Shown: positions 1 to 5,510 of the stretch, piece after piece
Position numbering within the stretch: position 1 is the first letter of the stretch
Layout: every line of letters starts with the position of its first letter
Assembly (NCBI GenBank): GCA_947259235.1
Contig: CAMYLL010000054.1
Span: 1-11,705, forward strand
Direction: 5' to 3'
Length of the DNA stretch: 11,705 nt
Source: an uncultured Pseudodesulfovibrio sp.
GTDB taxonomy: Bacteria > Desulfobacterota > Desulfovibrionia > Desulfovibrionales > Desulfovibrionaceae
Notes under the pieces: generated by a model
Told to the model about the DNA's origin: nothing
Seen by the model: only the letters and a program-made list of their open reading frames with translations
Databases searched by the model: none
Made by a program: the position numbers and the translations under genes

Positions 1-53
1 ACAATTGCCCAGAACTCATCGGAAACTTCCCAGGATTTGACTTTGGTAGACAT
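1..53 (-). CDS. N-terminus of an IS5-family-like transposase (partial)
   Basis: An ATG at 53-51 on the minus strand is preceded by a strong Shine-Dalgarno sequence (GAGGAGG) and opens 17 codons that run off the window. The encoded start contains the residues WEVSDEFWAI, which resembles the N-terminal helix of IS5/IS4-type transposases (pattern VSDEFW followed by a PLIP segment). The catalytic domain is not visible, so intactness cannot be judged. The start codon choice is firm because of the ribosome binding site; the family call is from a short motif only. Confidence 0.55.
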   Translation of the reverse strand, partial: MSTKVKSWEVSDEFWAI

Positions 54-119
54 GGCTCCTCCTCATGAAGAGAGCATGCCAAATTCTCTAGAAAAAGTCT
101 AGTTATTTACGGATAAGTT
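1..119 (-). mobile_element. End of an IS5-like insertion sequence, continuing off the left edge
   Basis: This is the upstream end of an insertion sequence whose transposase begins at 53 and reads leftward out of the window. The inner boundary is inferred from the neighbouring IS256 transposase. That frame follows its family pattern up to the codons for Ala-Leu-Glu-Pro-Lys, then runs into unrelated sequence and a stop. CTTAG at 120-124 is a plausible target duplication, but its partner copy is outside the window. About 65 bp of A/T-rich leader lie between the edge and the transposase start. The terminal bases (reverse strand AACTTATCCG) were not matched to a named element, so the family rests on the short protein start. 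Confidence 0.55.
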
Positions 120-1022
120 CTTAGGCTCAAGCGCATCGACCACATTGCGCAGTTCCCTACGGGCCTCTTCCAGGGTGGGCTGGGCGAAGATGGTCTTGAG
201 CAACGCGGACACCATTGGCTGATAGCGCTTGGAAACATGAGCCAGCATGGAGCGCATGAAGTGAACGCGGCAACGCTGCCAGCTTGTTCCGGGAAAAACT
301 TCGGTGATGGCCCGCTTCAAACCTTCATGGGCATCACTGACTATCAGTCGGACGCCCTGCAACCCACGGCTGGTCAGATCCTGCAGGAAATCCCGCCACA
401 GGAGATAGCGTTCTCCCATCGTGGGCTCCACTCCAAGCACCTCACGGTGGCCGTCCATGCGTACGCCAACGGCCACCAGCACCGCCATGCTTGTCACGCG
501 GCCTTCCCGGCGGACCTTCTCGTAGCGTGCATCCACAAACACATACGGGAACTCGCCCTCCAGGGGGCGGGACTTGAACGCCAAAACCTCAGCCTCGATG
601 TCCTGGACCATGCGCGAAACGAAATTCTTGTCCATCCGCTCGATGCCCATCTGCTGGCACAATCGTTCCACACGGCGCGTGGACACGCCTTGGACGTAGG
701 CTTCCTTGATAACGCCGATCAGGGCCTTCTCGGAGCGCCTGCGGGGTTCCAGGAACGTCGGAAAATACGACCCCTCGCGGAGCTTCGGGATGTGCAGATC
801 AATGTCGCCGACTCGGGTCGTCCACTGACGCTCCCGGTAGCCATTGCGGTGCGTGTTCCGCTCCGCCTTTCGTTCGCCGTAGCCGGCTCCAGCTATTGCG
901 CTCACCTCAGCCTCCATCACTTCGTGCACGATCGCCGTGACCATCTCACGCAGCCAGTCGCCGTGGGACTCGACGAAAATCTTGTCGAACCCGTCCCGAC
1001 CTGTCATTCTCTTCTCAGGCAT
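99..1022 (-). pseudogene. IS256-family (mutator) transposase, C-terminally truncated
   Basis: A DDE transposase of the IS256/mutator type, normally about 400 residues; here 307, of which about 300 are family sequence and the last few (NLSVNN) come from the interrupting element. Visible features are the N-terminal segment with REMVTAIVHEVMEAEV, the PKLREGSYFP and GVSTRRVERL blocks, catalytic Asp164 (FVDARYEKVR), Asp230 (IVSDAHEGL), and the conserved Cys251-x2-His254 after the second Asp. The catalytic Glu that follows in full-length members is missing, so the product should be inactive. The ATG at 1022 is supported by AAGGAGG upstream (about 1037-1043). It is cut by the IS5-like element on its left and sits inside an IS630 gene on its right. 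Confidence 0.85.
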
Positions 1023-1139
1023 GCCGTTCGTTCCTCCTTCGGGCTTGTTTTAGCTACAAAACCCTATGGAACGAACGGCGGCCTCTTTCAAGACCTTGAG
1101 GCTTTACCCCCAATTACACCACGTCGTGGGACACTACCC
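120..1139 (-). mobile_element. IS256-family element, broken at its 3' (left) side
   Basis: It contains a C-terminally truncated IS256 (mutator-type) transposase gene and one terminus. The right boundary near 1139 is set by two things: the noncoding terminal stretch (1100-1139, ending GGGACACTACCC), which looks like an IS256-type end, and the abrupt start of IS630 transposase homology at codon 1138-1140. The left boundary near 120-124 is where the IS5-like element interrupts it. The missing C-terminal third and other terminus should lie beyond the IS5-like element, outside the window. Confidence 0.65.
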
Positions 1140-1320
1140 ATCCTGGTTGAATCAGGTCGAGATATGGGTCAACATCTTTGCCCGAGATGTCCTGAAAGAC
1201 GGCGTGTGGCGCTCCAAGAAGCAACTTGTGGGTCAGATCATGGAGTACATCTCTAAATACAACGAACTTTGGGCAAAGCCTTTCAAGTGGACCTACACTG
1301 GCAAGCCCGTCACCGTGTGA
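1140..1320 (+). pseudogene. C-terminal fragment of an IS630-family transposase
   Basis: About 60 codons, open to TGA at 1318-1320, encode SWLNQVEIW followed by a helical stretch and KPFKWTYTGKP. This is the characteristic C-terminus of IS630/Tc1-type DDE transposases; the Glu of SWLNQVEIW is the third catalytic acidic residue. Everything upstream (first two Asp residues, start codon) is absent because the reading frame enters the end of the IS256 element near 1139. An open frame continues back to an ATG at 1066, but that part is IS256 terminal sequence. The 3' noncoding end of the IS630 element probably extends to the TA at 1349-1350. Confidence 0.8.
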
Positions 1321-1347
1321 GTATGGACGAAATTTGAGGACGAGACG

Positions 1348-1470
1348 CTAGATGGTGTAGCCATGAGATTCCAGCCCAAAGGGAAATGTTTTCTTGTGGG
1401 TGTCAATACCGATCCAAGCCGGATATCCTTGATATGAATTAAGAAACTGGCTCAAGCTGCTCTTATTCAT
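1348..1470 (-). pseudogene. N-terminal remnant of an IS110-family transposase
   Basis: A minus-strand frame of 40 codons starts at ATG 1470-1468, behind a clear AGGAGG Shine-Dalgarno (complement of 1474-1479), and ends at TAG 1350-1348. Residues 16-35 (YPAWIGIDTHKKTF and on) match the opening of IS110/IS1111-family transposases, where the Asp of GID-H-K is the first acidic residue of the RuvC-like DEDD active site. The frame breaks at a TA dinucleotide that abuts the IS630 fragment, and IS630 elements insert at TA. The rest of the gene is predicted to lie beyond the window's left edge. The remnant cannot encode an active enzyme. Confidence 0.7.
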
Positions 1471-1558
1471 TGTGGCCTCCTGATTTTCTATTTTCCAAAG
1501 ATTATTTTGGGCTGATTGAAGAGGCGTACACGAACGCCTTGAACAAGGAGAACAACAT
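1471..1558. other. Divergent intergenic region with small hairpin upstream of the SEC-C gene
   Basis: This 88-bp gap separates the IS110 remnant (minus) from the SEC-C gene (plus) and must hold the IS110 terminus on this side. AGGCGT (1522-1527) and ACGCCT (1534-1539) form a 6-bp stem with a 6-nt loop just before the AAGGAG ribosome binding site at 1545-1550, so the hairpin sits in the likely 5' leader of the SEC-C mRNA. No convincing sigma-70 promoter was found; the stretch 1483-1510 is A/T-rich. Confidence 0.4.
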
Positions 1559-3574
1559 ATGAGTCACGAATTTCAAGACGACATGGGCATGGACATCCTT
1601 CGCCTCATCGAGGACGCTGTCGGGGTCATTCTCGAACATGAAGACATTGGCATCTTCCGCGAATGGCTATTGGGACACATCCGGGACTACGTCACTTCGG
1701 GCTCCTCGCTTTCCGAAATGACGTCAGGAGAAGCGGAGATGATGGCGTGCGGATTGGTCCGGGATATCTGGAACGCCGTGCCGTTACCCGGCAATGGCTT
1801 TCGTCCGTCCCTCATCCCGAAGCCTTCGCGAAACGAGCCGTGCTATTGCGGTTCCGGGAAAAAATTCAAGCAGTGCTGCGCCCGGTTGCCCGAGACGCCT
1901 CCCTTGCCCGGCGGGGCCGTCTGGCCGGTTGTCTTCGACCACCTGGACGATCACCATGTGGCGGAAGCTGTCAGGAGCAAGGAAGTGCCGCTTGATGTTC
2001 TCGGAATGCTGGCGGATAGATACCTGGAAGAAGAAATGCCCGAAGAAGTTGTCGTACTTCTGGAGCCCCTGTTTTTCCCCTCCATCGCGGTTTCCTCCGA
2101 AATCGCCGGGCTCCTCTTGGACGGACTGTGCGATGCATACGGGGACATGTCGGATCATGAGAAAAAGAAAGCCCTGCTCGAACATGTCATTGCCACTGCC
2201 CCAAAATCACCAATCCGTTCGGCCGCCCGTCAGCGCAGTGCCGCAGCCGCCCTTGACCGGGGGGACTCTGCGGCGGCTTGGCGTCATTTCAAGGCGGCCA
2301 TGCTGGACGCGCCCGGCTCCGCAGGACTGAGTATTCTGGAAACCCAGATTCTCCTGTTTGAGGAGCGGTTCTCCGAGGCCGCTGACCGCGCCCGGTTTTG
2401 GATAGCCAAGTTCAGAAAGGATCGCCGTTACGACTATAGCCCCCTCGTGGAGCGTCTCCAGCAGGTCGTTGACGACCCGGAGGCCGCCACAGAATCATTT
2501 CTCGGCAAAGACCTCCTGCCGGACTTTGTGCCGGAATTGGTCAAAACGGCCCGAGAGCGGGCACTGCCCCGTTACGAGTGCCGCCCCATCGAACCGCTTG
2601 ATGCGGACTCGACCGAAGAACTCAAGGCCAAGATCATGTCTCGCCTGCCCGGCGGACTCCCGGAAATGGCGGGTGTCGAGGACATGGTCGACAAGCTGCT
2701 CGCGGGAAGGCCGGAACATGCCCAGGACCACGAGGAGGAGGAAGAAGGCTTCACCCTGTTTCCGCCCGATCATGTCGCTCGTGTCGAAGCCCTGTGGCGC
2801 GCCCTCTTCCCTCTGGAAAAGCCGTTTTCCATCCACTGGCTGCCGCACGAGCATGAGCAGGCATGGTCGCAGGATACAGCACCAGGATGGACGGCATTTC
2901 TCAGGGAACACCCTGAAGCCTTCGACAGTCTGGACATCCTGGACGACTTTGCCACAGCCATACTGGCCCTGCCCGGCGGGATGAGCCTGGAAGAAGAGGA
3001 AACCCTGCTCGTGCCTATCCTGCAACGGGCGAGAGCGCTCGTTTTGGAGACACTTCCGACCGACATATCGCTCGAATGGGGATACGCAACCAACCGTCCA
3101 GCCGTCCGTCCAACCGCCCGGCTGGCCTTGCTGAAATTGGACCGGGGCGAAGAGGATGATGAGTTTCATGCACTGGTGGAGGAATCCCTGCGCATCAACC
3201 CGAACGACAATTTCGGTCTGCGCGGATACCACATGAACCACCTGATTCGTTCCGGTCGCAACAGGGAGGCTCTTGAGCTGGCTTCCCGGTATCCCGGCGA
3301 CATGCAGGCGGACCTCCCTTACGGGAGCGTACTGGCCCTGTACCGCCTGGGAGAAAAAGACCGCGCGGCAGAGCTTTTCAAGCAAGCGTTCAAGAGACTT
3401 CCCAACATTGCCAACGCCCTTGTGCGGTCATCCATGAAACAACCCGAAATGAATCCGCACGGCATCCGGATCGGCGGCCCCGATCAGGCATGGCTATACC
3501 GCGACGCCATGCGCAACGAATGGCGCAAGAGCTGCGGTATCCTGACGTGGATGAAGGAGTTGATGCGCAACTAG
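1559..3574 (+). CDS. SEC-C motif protein with TPR-like C-terminal region, function unknown
   Basis: A 671-residue soluble protein with no signal peptide or membrane segment. A SEC-C zinc-binding motif lies at residues 91-107 (RNEPCYCGSGKKFKQCC), with ligands Cys95, Cys97, Cys106 and Cys107. This is the fold known from the SecA C-terminus and many uncharacterised bacterial proteins, where it mediates protein or ribosome contacts. The first ~80 residues are helical and acidic. About 531-621 holds TPR-like helical pairs (NPNDNFGLRGYHMNHLIRSG, then LYRLGEKDRAAELFKQAF). An acidic run (about 395-405) marks a linker. The start is supported by AAGGAG at 1545-1550. It stands alone between the broken insertion sequences and the tRNA-Glu attachment scar, so it is probably island cargo. 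The role is unknown; the domain layout suggests an adaptor rather than an enzyme. Confidence 0.85.
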   Translation: MSHEFQDDMGMDILRLIEDAVGVILEHEDIGIFREWLLGHIRDYVTSGSSLSEMTSGEAEMMACGLVRDIWNAVPLPGNGFRPSLIPKPSRNEPCYCGSGKKFKQCCARLPETPPLPGGAVWPVVFDHLDDHHVAEAVRSKEVPLDVLGMLADRYLEEEMPEEVVVLLEPLFFPSIAVSSEIAGLLLDGLCDAYGDMSDHEKKKALLEHVIATAPKSPIRSAARQRSAAAALDRGDSAAAWRHFKAAMLDAPGSAGLSILETQILLFEERFSEAADRARFWIAKFRKDRRYDYSPLVERLQQVVDDPEAATESFLGKDLLPDFVPELVKTARERALPRYECRPIEPLDADSTEELKAKIMSRLPGGLPEMAGVEDMVDKLLAGRPEHAQDHEEEEEGFTLFPPDHVARVEALWRALFPLEKPFSIHWLPHEHEQAWSQDTAPGWTAFLREHPEAFDSLDILDDFATAILALPGGMSLEEEETLLVPILQRARALVLETLPTDISLEWGYATNRPAVRPTARLALLKLDRGEEDDEFHALVEESLRINPNDNFGLRGYHMNHLIRSGRNREALELASRYPGDMQADLPYGSVLALYRLGEKDRAAELFKQAFKRLPNIANALVRSSMKQPEMNPHGIRIGGPDQAWLYRDAMRNEWRKSCGILTWMKELMRN

Positions 3575-3761
3575 CAAGCGCTTTCCGACTCCGGGTACAT
3601 TCCCGGACTTGAGACGTCCACTCGGCAGGTCTGCTCACCCCATTTCCCCGTGGCTCGTCCGTGGCTCCATGCGTGTCAAACGTGCTTTTCGTAGCGTTGG
3701 TGTCGTTTGCAACCAGCTGAAATCACGTAGGTAAGCGGCCTTCCGTGGGTTTCAGTATACC
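3575..3761. other. Noncoding arm next to the attachment site, with a hairpin and a phased direct repeat
   Basis: No supported gene here. TCCGGG (3590-3595) and CCCGGA (3602-3607) form a 6-bp hairpin 15 nt after the SEC-C stop, without a T-tract, so it is at best a weak terminator. CCGTGGCTC occurs twice, at 3648-3656 and 3659-3667, with an 11-bp period, about one helical turn. Repeats of this kind next to an att core can be arm-type binding sites for an integrase or excisionase; this is inference only. Confidence 0.4.
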
Positions 3762-3805
3762 CTTTCACGCCGTTAACAGGGGTTCAAATCCCCTTGGGGA
3801 CGCCA
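3762..3805 (+). other. Attachment-site scar: 3' part of a tRNA-Glu(UUC) gene
   Basis: The 44 bases read as the 3' half of a bacterial tRNA-Glu. They are anticodon loop CTTTCAC (3762-3768, anticodon TTC), 3' anticodon strand GCCGT, variable loop TAAC, a perfect T arm AGGGG-TTCAAAT-CCCCT (3778-3794), acceptor strand TGGGGAC, discriminator G and encoded CCA (3803-3805). The 5' half is missing. Upstream bases do not supply ACGGC to pair with GCCGT, nor an acceptor strand beginning GTCCCC. A tRNA 3' end cut in the anticodon loop is the usual product of tyrosine-recombinase integration into a tRNA gene, with the intact copy rebuilt at the other end of the island. The core starts at or near 3762. 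Confidence 0.85.
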
Positions 3806-3814
3806 AGGAATTAC

Positions 3815-3851
3815 AAGGCCTTACGCCGCGCGCGTAAGGCCTTTTCCTTTT
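3815..3851 (+). terminator. Intrinsic terminator directly after the tRNA-Glu fragment
   Basis: A perfect 12-bp stem, AAGGCCTTACGC (3815-3826) with GCGTAAGGCCTT (3832-3843), closes a 5-nt loop and is followed by TTCCTTTT. Lying 10 bp past CCA, it is best read as the original terminator of the tRNA-Glu gene. This indicates that sequence to the right of the scar is native chromosome and sequence to the left is the inserted element. Confidence 0.85.
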
Positions 3852-4301
3852 GTGCGTCACCCGGATGTGCCGTTTATCCGATTTCGGCCCCCCCTCGGCT
3901 TGGAAGGAGTGTTCCCGCCCCGGGATGCAGGCATATCCCGGCCTCGTCCCTTGCCCTGCGCGGCTGTCTGGTGCCCGCCGGTTCGGAATCCGATTCACTT
4001 AGCGGGCTGTTGAAAACAGCAAACCATGGAGGCTGTTCCAAAATGGCGAGTTACCAGGCGCGAGAGAAGCTCAAGGACGAAGCGTAGTTATGGACGCGAG
4101 GGTTTGAATATTTTGTAGCAACGACGAGGATCGCCGTTCTTCAACAGCCTCTTAGGCCGAGTGCATGGGGTACAGTTCCATGATTGACGGAGTGAATAGG
4201 GCTGGATAACCGCGCCTGTTTCCAATATGGTTCCAAAATGGACACGCCACGCCCGAGCGGGGCAAGCGGACGCAGACATCTTCAACAAAGGAATGCAGCC
4301 C
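3852..4301. other. Intergenic region between the tRNA terminator and the binding-protein gene
   Basis: No supported gene in these 450 bp. Contents, left to right: a 7-bp hairpin CCGGGAT/ATCCCGG (3920-3926 with 3935-3941) with no T-tract; the MITE-like repeat described separately (4003-4150); and 150 bp leading to the binding-protein gene. In the last part, TTGACG at 4184-4189 resembles a -35 box but no good -10 follows at normal spacing. TTCCAATATGG and TTCCAAAATGG stand in tandem at 4220-4230 and 4231-4241, and the longer GTTCCAAAATGG also occurs inside the MITE at 4035-4046. Confidence 0.5.
4003..4150. repeat. MITE-like element with terminal inverted repeats and CTTAG duplication
   Basis: GGCTGTTGAA (4005-4014) and TTCAACAGCC (4140-4149) are perfect 10-bp terminal inverted repeats about 145 bp apart. 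CTTAG occurs immediately outside both ends (3998-4002 and 4151-4155), consistent with a 5-bp target duplication. The interior has no open frame of note. It does contain small hairpins: GCTGTT-GAA-AACAGC at 4006-4020, and AACGACGA/TCGCCGTT (7 of 8 paired, GGA loop) at 4120-4138. Size, terminal repeats, flanking duplication and lack of coding capacity fit a miniature inverted-repeat transposable element mobilised in trans. The parent element is not identified. Confidence 0.65.
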
Positions 4302-5132
4302 ATGCACAGCTGGACCGCAGGACGCAACAACCGAAGTGCGGTTTTTCCCCGGCGCGTCGCCATGGACCGATGGACAGCAGCTTTTGTTGCGGCGTGTGCG
4401 TTGACCTGTGTGATCCTGTGGCCGCACCACGGCTCTGCCCTCGCCGCAGAGACGGTGCGCATGGCCGCTTTCGACTACCCTCCATTCTACTATCAGGAAA
4501 ACGGCGAGACCAGGGGGATAGCCGCCGAGCTGGTCATCGAGCTGTTCAGCAGAATGGACATGCCCGTGGACATCAAGATGTATCCCCTGAAGCGGGCATT
4601 GAACTACCTGGAGGTGGGCCGCAAGGACGGCATCATGATCCTCATCAAGACGCCCGAACGGCAGGAATACGCCGAGTACACGGCCCCTGTCATGACTGTC
4701 CGGGGGCTCATCTGGTCTGCGTCCAACAGGCCGGACGGCCGCGTGCACTTCGACCGGCTCGAGGATTTGCGCGCTTACAGGATCGGCGTAACCCGAGGCT
4801 ACAGCTACGGCACGGAATTCGACGAATTGCTCAAGAACATGAACGTGAACGTGGCCAACAGCGATCTCTCCAACTTCAGGATGCTGCTCTCCCACAGAAT
4901 AGACGTGTTCCCGTGCAACGAGATCGTGGCTGGCGGCCTCTTCAAGCAGTATCCCGAGCTGGCCGAGAGGGCTGTCCCCTCCAGCAAGTCGTTCATCGAG
5001 TGGGATCTGTACATGGGGATAAGCAAGAAATCTCCGCTGATACACAGAATGCCCGAAATCAATGGCATCATAGCCGAAATGAAACGCGAGGGGTTCGTTG
5101 ATTCCGTTGTGAGCAAATACGTGCATGAATAA
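4302..5132 (+). CDS. Periplasmic amino-acid-type solute-binding protein (SBP_bac_3 family)
   Basis: A 276-residue exported protein of the family 3 extracellular solute-binding fold, which usually delivers polar amino acids to an ABC permease. A Sec signal peptide is visible: Arg-rich n-region to about residue 23, hydrophobic core WTAAFVAACALTCVILW, and likely cleavage after ALA at residue 48. The mature protein opens in family style (VRMAAFDYPPFYYQENGETRGI). The inter-lobe region, with LEDLRAYRIGVTRGYSYG, is also typical. The ATG at 4302 is chosen because AAAGGA (4287-4292) lies 9 nt upstream. The in-frame ATG at 4362 would give a shorter n-region but has no ribosome binding site. No permease or ATPase gene adjoins it on this strand, so it is an orphan that may share a transporter elsewhere or act as a sensor protein. 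Ligand unknown. Confidence 0.85.
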   Translation: MHSWTAGRNNRSAVFPRRVAMDRWTAAFVAACALTCVILWPHHGSALAAETVRMAAFDYPPFYYQENGETRGIAAELVIELFSRMDMPVDIKMYPLKRALNYLEVGRKDGIMILIKTPERQEYAEYTAPVMTVRGLIWSASNRPDGRVHFDRLEDLRAYRIGVTRGYSYGTEFDELLKNMNVNVANSDLSNFRMLLSHRIDVFPCNEIVAGGLFKQYPELAERAVPSSKSFIEWDLYMGISKKSPLIHRMPEINGIIAEMKREGFVDSVVSKYVHE

Positions 5133-5141
5133 AGGCGGGCA

Positions 5142-5249
5142 ATGAAAGCAAGAAGAGAGGGGCTGGCCGACAGCGGCAGCTACCATCACAATGGCGACCT
5201 TGACGACGAGATCGAGAGCACGCCAGAAACCAGCGACACGACAGGATAA
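5142..5249 (+). CDS. Possible 35-residue acidic small protein
   Basis: An ATG 9 nt after the binding-protein stop opens 35 codons ending at TAA 5247-5249. AAGG at 5132-5135 gives a modest ribosome binding site. The product is hydrophilic, with a basic start (MKARREG) and an Asp/Glu/Thr-rich end, and has no membrane segment or known motif. It fits tightly between the upstream gene and the terminator at 5270, consistent with co-transcription. An open frame this short can arise by chance in GC-rich DNA, so the call is tentative. Confidence 0.35.
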   Translation: MKARREGLADSGSYHHNGDLDDEIESTPETSDTTG

Positions 5250-5269
5250 CCCCGCCTCCGGGCAGATCA

Positions 5270-5303
5270 GGGGGCCGTGGCGCGCGCTGCGGCCCCCCTT
5301 TTT
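5270..5303 (+). terminator. Intrinsic terminator after the binding-protein gene
   Basis: GGGGGCCG (5270-5277) pairs perfectly with CGGCCCCC (5290-5297) across a 12-nt GC-rich loop, followed by C and a run of five T (5299-5303). It ends the transcript of the binding protein and the possible small protein, separating them from the radical SAM gene. Confidence 0.8.
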
Positions 5304-5360
5304 CCGTTGAGCATTGGCCCGGGTTGGGATACGACGCCACCAAACGGCTGCACAACGGCT

Positions 5361-5389
5361 TTGACCGCATGCCCCGCGTCTGCTAGATT
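5361..5389 (+). promoter_or_regulatory. Sigma-70-type promoter for the radical SAM gene
   Basis: TTGACC (5361-5366) and TAGATT (5384-5389) are separated by exactly 17 bp, in the gap between a terminator and a start codon on the same strand. Transcription would begin near 5396, giving a leader of about 115 nt. The leader can fold: CCCGG/CCGGG at 5392-5407 is one hairpin, followed by GC-rich inverted segments up to about 5430. No known riboswitch class was recognised. Confidence 0.55.
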
Positions 5390-5510
5390 CACCCGGCCGA
5401 AACCGGGCGGCACCGCCGGGGAGCCCGGCAGCAGCGCACACATCCTCTTCGGAAACGACGATCCCCCCGGCCAGGCCGACCGCCTCGCCGGACAACCCAG
5501 GAGTCACCTC

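Noticed and set aside
237..1256. A 339-codon plus-strand open frame opposite the IS256 transposase
   Set aside because: It is the complement of recognisable transposase sequence and crosses two element boundaries, so it is not a gene.
3741..3805. A complete tRNA gene ending at 3805
   Set aside because: The bases upstream of 3762 give no acceptor 5' strand (GTCCCC), no D arm and no ACGGC partner for the anticodon stem. Only the 3' part is present.
3765..3998. A minus-strand open frame of 77 codons across the tRNA fragment and terminator
   Set aside because: It is the antisense of the tRNA-Glu 3' end and the terminator; the SPRGFEPL-like product is a well-known false prediction over tRNA genes. 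No ribosome site supports it.
4184..4212. A promoter before the binding-protein gene
   Set aside because: TTGACG is a fair -35 box, but the sequences at 15-18 bp spacing (GATAAC, TAACCG) are poor -10 boxes, so it is not listed as a feature.
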